Source: VRUE01 sp033856275 (GTDB lineage Bacteria > Actinomycetota > Thermoleophilia > Solirubrobacterales > 70-9). From it: a stretch of 64,000 bases of DNA. The position numbers were made by a program, and so were the translations under genes. Each line of letters begins with the position of its first letter. The first letter of the stretch is position 1. The notes under the pieces are model-generated. The model did no database searches. It saw only the letters and a program-made list of their open reading frames with translations, and was not told the origin of the DNA. Below are positions 1 through 8,926 of this stretch, piece by piece. The stretch is taken from NCBI GenBank assembly GCA_033856275.1, contig JAWVFJ010000051.1, positions 84,064-148,063 on the forward strand, read 5' to 3'.

Positions 1-1621
1 CGTCGTCGAGACGATCGCGCACCAGCCCTGGGCCCTGAACCACAAGGTCGGGATGATGGGAATCTCCTACGGCGGCATCAGCCAGCTCTTCACCGCCGCC
101 ACCCAGCCCCCCAACCTGGCCGCGATCTCACCACTGTCGGTGATCGACAGCACCCAGGCGACCCTCTATCCGGGCGGCGTCCTCAACACCGGATTCGCGG
201 TCGAATGGGCCGAAGAGCGGGTCCACGACGCCGAAGCGGCGTCTCCCAGCACGGGCCAGGAATGGGCCTACAAGCGCATTCAGGAAGGCGATCAGACCTG
301 CGCAGCCAACCAGGCCCTGCACCCCGAGGCGGTGGATCTACTCCAGAAGATCGAAGAAAACAGCCACTACAAGCCCGAGGTCGCCGATCCGCTGGCGCCG
401 ATCACCTTCGTCGACAAGATCGACGTGCCGACCTTCATGGCCTGCCAGTGGACCGACGAGCAGACCGGCGGGCACTGCCCGACCCTCGCCGAGCACTTCA
501 CCGGCACGCGACGGAAGTGGTTCACCTTCACCAACGGCACGCACGTCGACTCGCTCGACCCGGCGACGTTCAACCGCTGGTACGACTTCCTCCAGCTCTA
601 CGTCGCGAAACGGCCGCCGATCCTCGCCTCGGCGGCAATCCATGCGGCCGCGCCGCTGATCTACCAGGAAGCGATGGGCATACCCGGAGTCACGCTTCCG
701 CTCGATCCCGTCCAGCTGCAGCCGACCTATGGCTTGGCGCTCAAAGCCTTCGAAAACCTGAAGCAGGTCCGCGTCCTCTTCGACAACGGTGCCGGCGGAC
801 TCTCAGCGGGCCGGCCCTACCCCGGCTTCGAGAAATCCTTCGACGAGTTCCCGGCGCCCGGCACCGAAGCCAGAGCCTGGTACCTCTCGCCCGGCGGCAG
901 TCTGAGCAGCAGTTCCCCCGCAGGCTCGAATGCCGATGAATTCACCTGGGACGCCCACGCCCTGCCCAGGACCGATTTCAGCGGCGACACCGGCGCCGGC
1001 TCCGGTGGTCTGTGGACGGCCACACCCAAATACGAATGGGCGCAGAGCCCGCCGGGAAGCGCCGTCTCCTACCTCACCGCTCCGCTGAGCGCAAACACGA
1101 CGGTGATCGGCGCCGGCGCCGTGAACGTCTGGGTCCGCTCCTCGAGCCCCAACGTCGACCTCCAGGCGACGATCAGCGAGGTGAGGCCCGACGGCAAGGA
1201 GACCTTCGTCCAGAACGGCTGGGTGCGAGGCAACGAGCGCAAGCTGGACCCGGAGAAGAGCACCCCGCTCGAGCCGGTGCTGAGCCTGCGGGAATCCGAC
1301 GTCTCCCCGCTTCCGGCCGATCAGTTCGTGCCGGTCACGATCCCGCTCTACTACGAGGGCCACGCCTATCGAGCCGGCTCGCGGATCCGGGTGACGATCG
1401 CCGCGCCGAACGGCACCCAGCCGATCTGGGCCTTCGATCAAACCGAACCGGAAGGCGCGGCACAGGTCGCGATTGCCTATGGCGGGGACACGCCGTCGAA
1501 CCTCCTGCTGCCCGTCGTGCCCGGGCTGAGCGTGCCGACCGCCCTTCCCCCGTGCCCGGGCCTGCGGGGGGAGCCGTGTCGCGACTACCAAGCCTTCGCG
1601 AACCGGTTGGAAGTGCCCTGA
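1..1621 (+). CDS. CocE/NonD-family (peptidase S15-like) serine hydrolase, 5' truncated
   Basis: The reading frame is already open at base 2, so the N-terminus lies outside the window. The first visible residues lead to GMMGISYGG, the nucleophile elbow (GxSYGG) of the X-Pro dipeptidyl-peptidase/CocE alpha/beta-hydrolase family. The other triad residues are not certain, but the segment TFTNGTHVDS near visible residue 170-180 looks like the catalytic His region. The second half (from about FTWDAHALPRTDF) fits the C-terminal jelly-roll domain (PepX_C) with the usual VWVRSSSPNVDLQATISEV pattern. Members cleave acyl or X-Pro bonds or hydrolyse esters such as cocaine; the substrate cannot be told here. 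The gene ends 69 nt from the convergent gene at 1690. Confidence 0.85.
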   Translation, partial: VVETIAHQPWALNHKVGMMGISYGGISQLFTAATQPPNLAAISPLSVIDSTQATLYPGGVLNTGFAVEWAEERVHDAEAASPSTGQEWAYKRIQEGDQTCAANQALHPEAVDLLQKIEENSHYKPEVADPLAPITFVDKIDVPTFMACQWTDEQTGGHCPTLAEHFTGTRRKWFTFTNGTHVDSLDPATFNRWYDFLQLYVAKRPPILASAAIHAAAPLIYQEAMGIPGVTLPLDPVQLQPTYGLALKAFENLKQVRVLFDNGAGGLSAGRPYPGFEKSFDEFPAPGTEARAWYLSPGGSLSSSSPAGSNADEFTWDAHALPRTDFSGDTGAGSGGLWTATPKYEWAQSPPGSAVSYLTAPLSANTTVIGAGAVNVWVRSSSPNVDLQATISEVRPDGKETFVQNGWVRGNERKLDPEKSTPLEPVLSLRESDVSPLPADQFVPVTIPLYYEGHAYRAGSRIRVTIAAPNGTQPIWAFDQTEPEGAAQVAIAYGGDTPSNLLLPVVPGLSVPTALPPCPGLRGEPCRDYQAFANRLEVP

Positions 1622-1689
1622 AGGCGCGACAGTACGTGCCGCATCGGCGCGCTCCAAAGGGACTCGAGTGGGACGAGCGAGCCGTCCGT

Positions 1690-2916
1690 CTATCCAGTGA
1701 GGGTGAGGACCGGATCGAGGCGATTGATTTCACCTGCGTTCTTGGGCATTTTGCGCTCTCGTCGGTAGTGGCTCTTGCAACCGAACCGAATCGACCAGCC
1801 GGGGCCTTCTTCGACGAATCGGCCGTCCGCAGCGACCCTGTACCTGCCACTGCCCTGGCTCAGGCGCCCCTTCCCGATTTCTCGAGCGACTTCGAGGATC
1901 GTCGAAGCCCAGCCGTTGCCGTTCACCGGCAGCTCATCTCCCTCCCAACCCTTTTCCCGGACCATCGCCAACAGGACAGGCCAGTTGCGGGCGCTACCTA
2001 GGCCGCGGGCTGCTTCCTGGGCGCTGGTCAGGTCGTGCTTGCGCGCCGCTGCCACCCAGTCTTCGAGCCAGCCGCAGGTCACGGCTCCGGTCACGGCAGT
2101 TCCAAGCCTGTAGCGATCGGTGACCAGCGAGCCATTGGGAAGAGTGCTCGCGTCGAAGTTTGGCGGCATTGGGACGCCGCGCAGCATCTGCTTGACGGTG
2201 GTATCAAGCGCATCGGGTTTGACGACCTCGGGGGGCATTGCGTCGAGCCATGCGTTGACGTCGACCCGGCGCAGCGAATTCACAATCCCTTGGTATTCCC
2301 GCTTACTGGCCACTGAGCCGCGGAGCGCTATTGCCACCTCGCCCCAAGGGGAGAAGAGCGTCTCGTAGTTGGCGCCGGGTTCGTTGGCGGGGGTCGGATA
2401 GTGGACGGTCGTCGCCCTGTGTCCGAGGACGGCCGAGTGGACAGCGGTGCTGCGGTGCTCACGCTCGCGGAGATAGCTGCGGTAGAAACGAGCGGGGTAC
2501 CAATTGAAGGTGAAGTGGTAGGTGCCGTTGCCGAAGATCGTCGAGCCGCTGTCGACTTCGAAACCATAGGCGTGCTTTATCGACCAGCCAGGTGCGGTGA
2601 CCAAGAGACGCGGGTTGGCTTCCGCGACCCTGACCGCAGCCGCGGCAAAGGCGGGCTGGGGAGTCGGGCCGCTTCCCCCACTGCCGAAGATCAGGAAGGC
2701 GGCCGCAAGTGCGCAGGCAGCGGCCAGGACGGAACCGTAGCGGCGGTAATGGCGAGTTCGGGGGCGGTGCTGGGAAGTCGCAGCGGTGGGCTCGGCTTCG
2801 CCGACGAGCGCGGAGAGGAGCTCCTCCTCGCTGGCCGCCAGCGACAGCCCAGCAATGGTGTTGCCCTCGATCGGATTCACCGCGTGAAGCGCGGTGGTCG
2901 TGTCACTGAGCTTCAT
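1690..2916 (-). CDS. Single-pass membrane protein encoded with an ECF sigma factor (possible anti-sigma factor)
   Basis: 408 aa. A hydrophilic N-terminal part of about 60 residues ends in an Arg-rich stretch, followed by one membrane segment at about residues 62-78 and a long extracytoplasmic part. It overlaps the 3' end of the upstream sigma factor gene by 14 nt, the arrangement expected of a sigma/regulator pair. No HxxxCxxC zinc anti-sigma motif is visible. The C-terminal half matches the protein at 6839-8116 in the same order: LDAMP..VVK, then a MLRG/MLKG-.P.P motif, then TDR, then a Cys-Trp/Leu-Trp region, so the two are paralogues. The regulatory role is inferred from position and topology only. 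Confidence 0.7.
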   Translation of the reverse strand: MKLSDTTTALHAVNPIEGNTIAGLSLAASEEELLSALVGEAEPTAATSQHRPRTRHYRRYGSVLAAACALAAAFLIFGSGGSGPTPQPAFAAAAVRVAEANPRLLVTAPGWSIKHAYGFEVDSGSTIFGNGTYHFTFNWYPARFYRSYLREREHRSTAVHSAVLGHRATTVHYPTPANEPGANYETLFSPWGEVAIALRGSVASKREYQGIVNSLRRVDVNAWLDAMPPEVVKPDALDTTVKQMLRGVPMPPNFDASTLPNGSLVTDRYRLGTAVTGAVTCGWLEDWVAAARKHDLTSAQEAARGLGSARNWPVLLAMVREKGWEGDELPVNGNGWASTILEVAREIGKGRLSQGSGRYRVAADGRFVEEGPGWSIRFGCKSHYRRERKMPKNAGEINRLDPVLTLTG

Positions 2917-3514
2917 CGTTCCTCCTTGGGTTTGAGGTTCCCTGTCGCTGCAGGTCGGGACCTGAGCTCTCTAGCTCTCGTCGAAGGCGGCGTCGGGCAC
3001 GGTGGAGGCGGCTGCGGGCAGCGACTGCGGAGAGGCCGAGAACGGTCGCCGCCTGGCGCGGGCTGAGCTCCTCCCATGCGGTTAGACGGAGCAGCTCGCG
3101 GTCACGGGGATCGAGGCGGCCGAGCGCGGCGATCGCCTCGCACGCACCGTCATCGGGTGGCGCCCAGTCGCTGATTGCGTCGACCAGTTCGGCGCGAAGC
3201 CGCTCATTGAGCCGGGCGCGCCGGAGCTCGCCACGCCGATGGTTGGCGAGAGTGCGGCGGGCGACCCCATAGAGCCAGAGTCGAGCCTGCGGCCCGGCGG
3301 GGATGTCGGCGGAGCGTCGCCAGGCGACCAGAAAGGTGTCGGCGAGAAGGTCGGCGGCGTCCTCAGGGTCGTCGACCCGGCGCAGCGCGTAGGCGAGGAT
3401 CTCGCGGCCGTGGTCGGCGTAGAGCTTGCGGAAGCGCGCCTCGGCGAACTGGCGCGAGAGCGACTCCCCAGGAGTGGTGACCGGGCTCACTGCCTGTATA
3501 TGTCCGGAAATCAC
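2903..3514 (-). CDS. RNA polymerase ECF sigma factor (sigma-70 family)
   Basis: 203 aa, the usual ECF size. Region 2 is seen as LYADHGREILAYALRRVDD followed by PEDAADLLADTFLVAWRR (about residues 31-68). Region 4 follows at about residues 140-180 with ELLRLTAWEELSPRQAATVL, a helix-turn-helix, and a basic RSRLHRARRRLRREL helix. The gene starts at a GTG (3514; a second in-frame GTG at 3490 is possible). It directs RNA polymerase to a specific set of promoters, not identifiable here, and is co-transcribed with the membrane protein downstream, which may hold it inactive. It lacks the C-terminal SnoaL-type extension seen in some actinobacterial ECFs. Confidence 0.92.
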   Translation of the reverse strand: MISGHIQAVSPVTTPGESLSRQFAEARFRKLYADHGREILAYALRRVDDPEDAADLLADTFLVAWRRSADIPAGPQARLWLYGVARRTLANHRRGELRRARLNERLRAELVDAISDWAPPDDGACEAIAALGRLDPRDRELLRLTAWEELSPRQAATVLGLSAVAARSRLHRARRRLRRELESSGPDLQRQGTSNPRRNDEAQ

Positions 3515-3601
3515 CCAACGTTGCAGCCGGGATGGCGCCGCGGTCGCACCTCAGGTGCGTGATCGGGTAGCCGAGGCACGCGGGGTTGGGACCAGGGTGA
3601 T

Positions 3602-4528
3602 CTATACGACCGGTGGCGGCGTTCCTTCGGCGCTCGCGGCGAGCGTCTCGTCCCAGGCGCAGACGAGGCAGGCGTGTTGGAACGCCGAGCGGGCGAATCC
3701 GAGCGCGTAGGCGTGCGGATCGGGAGCGGCGCGGACGTCGTCCCAGTCGAGCACGTACTCCGCTAGCCCGTCGTCCCAGCGGGCCGCCTCCGGATCGAGA
3801 GTGGCCTCGCCGAAGCCGTTTGGGGCGGGATGCGCATAGGCGAAGAACGCCGCTTTGCCGTAGCGGCCATCGCCTGGCCACCAACCCACCTCGACCTGCT
3901 GAACGTCCCCGGCGTTGCGCATTATGAAGTCGTCTGAGGGCGGTTCGACGGAGAGGCCGGAGAAGAGGCTGACGGCGAGGTCGAAGGAGCCCCACCAAGC
4001 GTTGACCGGGCTCGAGCGGCCGCGGTAGGGAGCGCGAAAGGCGGCGAGCACGAGGGCTGCCTGGGTCGCGGCGGCGAAGTAGGCGGCGACCTCGTCGGGC
4101 TCGTAGGTCGCGTGCTCGGTGTCCTCGTCCAGCGGGATGGTCCAGGTCACCTCCTGCGGCGTCGGGTCGATCTCGACCGTGCCGGCCAGGTCACTCACCG
4201 CCGCCAGCAGCTCCCGGGTCACCTCGCCGACGGCGCGGTGCGGGGTCAGCGCCAACCGCCGAGCCCGCCCGTCGCTGTGCTCGGCGACCGCCTCATGGCT
4301 GTGCAGATCCAGTGCCACGACCAGCGCCCCCGAGCCGTCCGCCGCCGGCAGCGGCGCCGTCTCCCAGCCGCGCGCGGTCAGCCGCAGCGCCGCGTGCTGG
4401 AGCTGTGGCTCAGGCGGTGCCAGCTTCGCGGCGATCTTGCCCAGCACCTGCGTATGCGCGTGAAGCGTGTCGCAGGTCTTGCTCCAGTCCTCGTAGGAAA
4501 CGGACGGCCACGGGTCAGGAGACGCCAT
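3602..4528 (-). CDS. DUF5996 family protein
   Basis: 308 aa from the ATG at 4528 (an ATG at 4537 would add three residues). Family hallmarks are TLHAHTQVLGKIAAKLAPPE near the N-terminus, LTARGWETAPLP, the IPLDEDTEHATY segment in the middle, and SPVNAWWGSFDLAVSLFSG around residue 190. DUF5996 proteins are widespread in actinobacteria and their biochemical role is unknown. The start lies 11 nt past the stop of the aldo/keto reductase gene at 4540, so the two are probably co-transcribed. The frame stays open upstream to 5275, but that extension is antisense-like noise over the aldo/keto reductase and is not used. Confidence 0.85.
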   Translation of the reverse strand: MASPDPWPSVSYEDWSKTCDTLHAHTQVLGKIAAKLAPPEPQLQHAALRLTARGWETAPLPAADGSGALVVALDLHSHEAVAEHSDGRARRLALTPHRAVGEVTRELLAAVSDLAGTVEIDPTPQEVTWTIPLDEDTEHATYEPDEVAAYFAAATQAALVLAAFRAPYRGRSSPVNAWWGSFDLAVSLFSGLSVEPPSDDFIMRNAGDVQQVEVGWWPGDGRYGKAAFFAYAHPAPNGFGEATLDPEAARWDDGLAEYVLDWDDVRAAPDPHAYALGFARSAFQHACLVCAWDETLAASAEGTPPPVV

Positions 4529-4539
4529 CGCTGGCATCG

Positions 4540-5583
4540 CTACAAAGCGCCTTCCCGCGCTTGCCGCCAGAGATCGACGCTTCCGTCGGCGGTGACGTGC
4601 CGATCGATCTCCGCCAGCTCCTCCGCCGAAAGCGAGAGGTTGTCCAGGGCGGCGACGTTCTGCTCGAGCTGGTCCACCGAGGAGGCGCCGATCACGAGTG
4701 AGGTCACGCGCTCGTCCCGAAGCGCCCAGGCCAAGGCAAGTTGGGCGAGGGTCTGGCCACGACGCGACGCGATCTCGTTCAGCGCCCGCAGCCTGGCGAT
4801 CATCTCGTCGTTGAGCCAGGACTTGTCGAATTCGGGGTCCCGCGCAGCGCGAGAGTCCTCGGGTACGCCGTTCAGGTAGCGATCCGTGAGCAGGCCCTGG
4901 GCCAGGGCCGTGAAGCCGATCGCCCCAATTCCGAGCTCGGCGGCCGCGTCGAGAAGACCGTCCGTCTCGATCCAGCGATTCAGCATCGAGTAGGACGGCT
5001 GGTGAATCAGCAGGGGGGTCCCGAGGTCGCGCAGGATCGCCGCTGCCTGCCGCGTGCGCTCGGCGTCGTAGGAGGAGACGCCGACGTAGAGCGCCTTGCC
5101 CTGGCGCACGGCCGCGTCGAGCGCGCCCATCGTCTCCTCCAGCGGCGTCGAGCCGTCCAGGCGGTGGGAATAGAAGATGTCGACGTAGTCGAGGCCCATC
5201 CGCCCCAGCGACTGGTCGAGCGAGGAGAGCAGGTACTTGCGCGAGCCGCCGCCCTGCCCGTAGGGGCCGGGCCACATGTCCCAGCCCGCCTTGGTCGAGA
5301 TCACCATCTCGTCGCGGTAGGGCCTGAGGTCCTCCCGCATAAGTCGGCCGAAGTTAATCTCCGCGGACCCATACGGAGGCCCGTAGTTATTCGCCAGGTC
5401 GTGATGGGTGATCCCCAGGTCGAATGCACGCCGCGAGATCGCGCGCTGGACCTCGAAGGGACGGTCGTCGCCGAAGTTGTGCCAGTAGCCCAGCGAGAGA
5501 ACGGGAAGGTCGAGGCCTGAACGGCCCGTCCGGCGGTACTGCATCTTTCCTTCGTAGCGATCGGGAGACGCCGTGTAGGTCAT
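4540..5583 (-). CDS. Aldo/keto reductase, YghZ / L-glyceraldehyde 3-phosphate reductase type
   Basis: 347 aa, full length for the family. It has the catalytic Tyr loop DLANNYGPPYGSAE (about residues 62-75) typical of the YghZ/Kv-beta branch, Lys in VISTKAGWDMWPGPYG, His in IFYSHRLDGSTPLEETM, and the NADPH-binding end VIGASSVDQLEQNV. It should reduce small aldehydes with NADPH in the cytoplasm; E. coli YghZ acts on L-glyceraldehyde 3-phosphate and methylglyoxal, but the substrate here is inferred only from subfamily. A GGAG run lies just upstream of the ATG. The DUF5996 gene follows directly. Confidence 0.93.
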   Translation of the reverse strand: MTYTASPDRYEGKMQYRRTGRSGLDLPVLSLGYWHNFGDDRPFEVQRAISRRAFDLGITHHDLANNYGPPYGSAEINFGRLMREDLRPYRDEMVISTKAGWDMWPGPYGQGGGSRKYLLSSLDQSLGRMGLDYVDIFYSHRLDGSTPLEETMGALDAAVRQGKALYVGVSSYDAERTRQAAAILRDLGTPLLIHQPSYSMLNRWIETDGLLDAAAELGIGAIGFTALAQGLLTDRYLNGVPEDSRAARDPEFDKSWLNDEMIARLRALNEIASRRGQTLAQLALAWALRDERVTSLVIGASSVDQLEQNVAALDNLSLSAEELAEIDRHVTADGSVDLWRQAREGAL

Positions 5584-5683
5584 CGCTGCTCCACCTCCGT
5601 CTCCTCGATCCTACGCTTTGCGACGACACACTCCTTGGATTGCTTGACCGATCAGGTCGGCCGGAAGATGATGGAGGCACCGA

Positions 5684-6562
5684 GTGAACACCCATGCTGA
5701 CAAGCAGAAGGTCCGCGTAGGTTTGCTCGGGGTTGGCCTGATGGGATCGGCTATGGCCCATCGCCTCCTCGACCAGGGCATCGAGGTCGTCGCCTGGGAC
5801 CGCAACCCCGAGCAGGTCACTGCTGTCGAGGAGCGTGGCGCCAAGCGGGGGGATGAGCCGGCCGAGGTCGTGCGCGGGGCCGATGTCGTGATCACGATGC
5901 TGCCGACGGCGCCGATCGTTCTCGACGTCGTCGAGCCGTTGCTCAAGGCCTGGCCAGAGGAGACGATCTGGTTGCAGATGAGCAGCGTCGGGGCGAGCGA
6001 GGCCGATCAGCTCGTCGAGGTGGCTCGGGCACACGACGTGACGCTTGTCGACGCGCCCGTCTCCGGCAGCACCCACCCGGCGGAGGAGGGCGAACTGACC
6101 ATTCTCGCCTCCGGGCCTGACTCGGCGCGCGCGCCGGTCGAGCCAGTCTTCGAAGCGCTGGGCTCGCGGGTCCTCTGGGTCGGGGAGGCCGGGATGGGCT
6201 CGCGACTGAAGATGGCCGCCAACCACTGGATGATCGCCATGACCGCGGCTCTCGCAGAGTCGATGCACCTCTGCGAGGCGATGGGGCTGGACCAGCAGAA
6301 GTTCGTCGAGCTGCTCGACGGAGGTCCGCTGGGCTCGGCCTATGGCCTTCTGAAGCTGGGCGAGATGCGCGCCCACGACTACCCCGTCGGCTTCCCCGTG
6401 CGCCTTGCCCTCAAGGACCTGGAGCTGGTGCGGGAGGTCGAGCAGAGCTCGAAAGCCCCGATGCCACTGCTGGACGCGACCTACGAGCGCTTCCTGGCGG
6501 CCAATGAGGACCACCCCGATGAGGATCTGGCGGCGGTGTACGAGGTCGGGCAGTCCGGCTAG
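5684..6562 (+). CDS. NAD(P)-dependent 3-hydroxyisobutyrate dehydrogenase-like oxidoreductase
   Basis: 292 aa starting at GTG 5684 with a GGAGG ribosome site at 5673. The N-terminus holds the Rossmann motif GLLGVGLMGSAMA, the substrate-binding DAPVSGSTHPAEEG segment (about residues 123-136), and the catalytic Lys in GSRLKMAANHW (about residue 173). The all-alpha C-terminal domain is complete. These beta-hydroxyacid dehydrogenases oxidise 3-hydroxyisobutyrate, tartronate semialdehyde or related acids; the true substrate is not predictable. The gene is divergent from the aldo/keto reductase with about 100 nt between starts. Confidence 0.9.
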   Translation: MNTHADKQKVRVGLLGVGLMGSAMAHRLLDQGIEVVAWDRNPEQVTAVEERGAKRGDEPAEVVRGADVVITMLPTAPIVLDVVEPLLKAWPEETIWLQMSSVGASEADQLVEVARAHDVTLVDAPVSGSTHPAEEGELTILASGPDSARAPVEPVFEALGSRVLWVGEAGMGSRLKMAANHWMIAMTAALAESMHLCEAMGLDQQKFVELLDGGPLGSAYGLLKLGEMRAHDYPVGFPVRLALKDLELVREVEQSSKAPMPLLDATYERFLAANEDHPDEDLAAVYEVGQSG

Positions 6563-6707
6563 TCCCCGATCAACCTCGAGCCCCTCGCCCTCCAGCAACT
6601 GGAATCGCTCTGAGGCAGGCACCGGGATCGCGTCGGGAATGCTCAAGCGGCGAAGGACGTGATGGCTGCCGCGCACCCCCTTTGCAAAGTGGCCTCAGCT
6701 CTGTATA

Positions 6708-6770
6708 GCCGTGGATGACGGCCGATTACGTCCAATAAAAGCCGCTCGTAGCCCCCAGTGGCCGAAATAT
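6708..6770. repeat. Orphan copy of the tRNA-island flank sequence
   Basis: Bases 6708-6730 match 17602-17624 (right flank of attachment module B) at about 20 of 23 positions, sharing the block acggccgatt. The following 40 bases keep the same order of an AGCC.CTCG arm and an AGTGGC arm seen at 17631-17660. No tRNA fragment was found beside it. It is read as a relic of the same mobile-element end. The rest of the gap between 6563 and 6838 holds nothing recognised. Confidence 0.4.
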
Positions 6771-6838
6771 CCAGCGCGGCCCAGGTAGGGATGCTGGGTG
6801 GCGTCCCTTGGTCCATTCCAGGTCGCTCGGCGCCTTAC

Positions 6839-8116
6839 CTACCGCGGCGGCAACGGGACACCGCGCTCGCGCTGGAGCTTCATCTTCCGCGGCAGCAGCG
6901 GCAACCCGAGGCGGGCGCAGGCCAGGCCTTCGGCATGCGCCAGAAGTGACCGCCGGTGAGCGTGCCAATCCCAGTACCCGCCCGGCATCGCCTCCGCCAG
7001 TTCCCAGACGAAGGGACGTCCACCTTCGCTCGCCATCTCCAGCAGGATCGGCCAGTGCCTGGAGGTCGCCATCGCCTTCTCGGCTTCGAGTTCCGCTGCG
7101 TGGTCGCCGCTCCGGCGCGCCTCCCCCCACTGCCTGAACCAGAGGCAGGAAACGGTGTTCGTGACCGTGGCGGCCACCTGGTCGCGGTCGGTGGTCAGGC
7201 CGGGGTCGGGGATCCGCGAGGGCCTGAAGGTGCTGGGCACCGGGATCCCCTTCAACATCTCACGGACCGCGGCCTTGTGGTCGGCGGCTTTGACGACCTT
7301 CGCCGGCATCGCGTCGAGCCAGGTCTGCGAATCGACCTTGGTCAGCCAGCCGAGCCGTTCTTCCAAGCCGGCCTGGTCTCGGACAGCGGCTCTCAGTTCA
7401 AGCAGGTAGCCGTCTTCGGTCCAGTACGCCGTCATCTGGCGGTCGTTGGGGCCGCCCTGGTTGACGAAGACTTCGTCGCGCGTGTCGACGTAGGCGGTGG
7501 TCCCCAGGACGGGCAGCTCGACCCAGCGCTGGCCATGGGCGTGAAGCCTCCGATGGGCGAATGTGAGGGCTTCCCCAAGACTGCCGCGGCGCCAGACGAG
7601 TTCGACTTTGCGCTGGCGCACCGCGGCGGGCGCCATCCCGGTCTCGTACTGACCGGTTTCGTCATCGCCGGTGATTTCCATCGATTCGTACTGGATCGGC
7701 TTGCCGGTGACGAATTCCATCCTCCCTTCGATGCCTTCGCGCCGCTCTTCCTCGGTGACGTTCTCGACCCGCCAGCCAGGGCCTTCCAGCAGCAGCAGCG
7801 GCGTCGATTCGGCGAAGCGGATGACTTCGGCGCCATAGGCCTTGGAGGGCTGGTCGGCGCTGCCGGCGGCGAACAAGACGACGATTGCGACGACCGCAGC
7901 CAGGCCGATGCCGCCGAGGATGATCGCGAGCCCTCGCCGGGGCAGCTCGGATTTGCCTCTGCGTTTGGGGGCTGAACGCCGACCGGCCTCGATCTCGGCC
8001 GGCAGACGGGCTCGGCGGATTCGTGCCGGAACCGCCTCGACGGCCCGCTGGCGCGCCTCCCCGGTAGCCGGCGCCTCGAAGGCGGCGAGGCGGGCGATCA
8101 ACGCTGCGTCATTCAT
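6839..8116 (-). CDS. Single-pass membrane protein encoded with an ECF sigma factor (possible anti-sigma factor), paralogue of the gene at 1690
   Basis: 425 aa. The N-terminal ~60 residues are charged and helical, then KRRGKSELPRRG leads into a membrane segment at about residues 62-84 (LAIILGGIGLAAVVAIVVLF). The outer part contains PGWRVENVTEEER, SQTWLDAMPAKVVKAADHK and REMLKGIPVPSTFRPSRIP, which align in order with the protein at 1690-2916. Its ATG overlaps the stop of the sigma factor gene by 4 nt (ATGA), so the pair is translationally coupled. Its role as a sigma regulator is inferred from context. No enzymatic motif was seen. Confidence 0.7.
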   Translation of the reverse strand: MNDAALIARLAAFEAPATGEARQRAVEAVPARIRRARLPAEIEAGRRSAPKRRGKSELPRRGLAIILGGIGLAAVVAIVVLFAAGSADQPSKAYGAEVIRFAESTPLLLLEGPGWRVENVTEEERREGIEGRMEFVTGKPIQYESMEITGDDETGQYETGMAPAAVRQRKVELVWRRGSLGEALTFAHRRLHAHGQRWVELPVLGTTAYVDTRDEVFVNQGGPNDRQMTAYWTEDGYLLELRAAVRDQAGLEERLGWLTKVDSQTWLDAMPAKVVKAADHKAAVREMLKGIPVPSTFRPSRIPDPGLTTDRDQVAATVTNTVSCLWFRQWGEARRSGDHAAELEAEKAMATSRHWPILLEMASEGGRPFVWELAEAMPGGYWDWHAHRRSLLAHAEGLACARLGLPLLPRKMKLQRERGVPLPPR

Positions 8117-8679
8117 CTGTCGTCCTCCAACTCGTTTCGAAGTTGGTCAAGGCCCCGCCGCAGGCGCGAGCCGACGGTGCCACGACGGAGCCCGAGCATC
8201 CGTGCGATCTCGTTGGTGCCGTAGCCGCCGAGATGGCGAAGCACGACGACGGTTCGCTGATCCGGCGGCAGCGCCGCCAACGCTTCGCTCAGATCGGGGT
8301 CGCTGCCGGACTCACTCACAGGTGGCGCCACGAAGCGTGGGAGGGCCTCGCGGCGGGCTCGCGACCTCGCCCAGTCGAGGGCCCGGTTGCTCACGATCCG
8401 GTGTAGCCACGGCCCGAACTCCCGTCGCGAATCGAAGCGGCCGAGCTTGGCGAGCATCGACACCATTACCTCCTGGGTCACGTCCTCGGCGAAGTGAGGG
8501 TCGCCGAGGATCGCGAAGGCGATGCGGTAGGCGCCGTCCCAGTGGCGGGTGACCAGTTCCTCGGCCGCGGCGCAGGAACCATTCCTGACCGCACGCACGA
8601 GATCGCCGTCAGATCGCCCGGCACGCCCGCCGCGCACCTCTGGCGAGACCGCGCACGGCAATTCACTCGATTCGGTCAT
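8113..8679 (-). CDS. RNA polymerase ECF sigma factor (sigma-70 family)
   Basis: 188 aa. Region 2 reads LVTRHWDGAYRIAFAILGD, then FAEDVTQEVMVSMLAKLGRF and WLHRIVSNRALDWARS (about residues 41-105). Region 4 has LPPDQRTVVVLRHLGGYGT, NEIARMLGLRRGTVGSRLRR and a closing basic helix (about residues 137-180). Region 2.2 (EDVTQEVMVSMLAKL) is conventional. The gene forms an ATGA-overlapping pair with the membrane protein downstream. This sigma is not especially close to the one at 2903 although their partner proteins are paralogous. Confidence 0.93.
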   Translation of the reverse strand: MTESSELPCAVSPEVRGGRAGRSDGDLVRAVRNGSCAAAEELVTRHWDGAYRIAFAILGDPHFAEDVTQEVMVSMLAKLGRFDSRREFGPWLHRIVSNRALDWARSRARREALPRFVAPPVSESGSDPDLSEALAALPPDQRTVVVLRHLGGYGTNEIARMLGLRRGTVGSRLRRGLDQLRNELEDDR

Positions 8680-8926
8680 CCACTTCTAATACGTCTTGCG
8701 CGCCCCAAATGCTCCCTCGCGAATTTGCCCCAGGAGATCGGCGCTTCGAGCACATCGGCTTCAATTCCCTAACCCCGTCGGGATCGCCTGCTCGTATGCC
8801 TACGTGCCCGGTACGCAGGTATCCATGCGCCTCTGTGTTGAAGCCTGACCCAGGCGCCGAGCCAGGTCCCGCTTGAGCCGCTCCTCGATGAAGTAACGAA
8901 GCGGGTGCGAGCATATACTCGCGGCA

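Noticed and set aside
4538..5275. A 557-codon open frame on the minus strand extending the DUF5996 gene upstream
   Set aside because: This part overlaps the aldo/keto reductase gene in another frame, has Arg/Ala/Gly-rich shadow composition, and shows no family similarity; the DUF5996 domain itself begins at about 4528.
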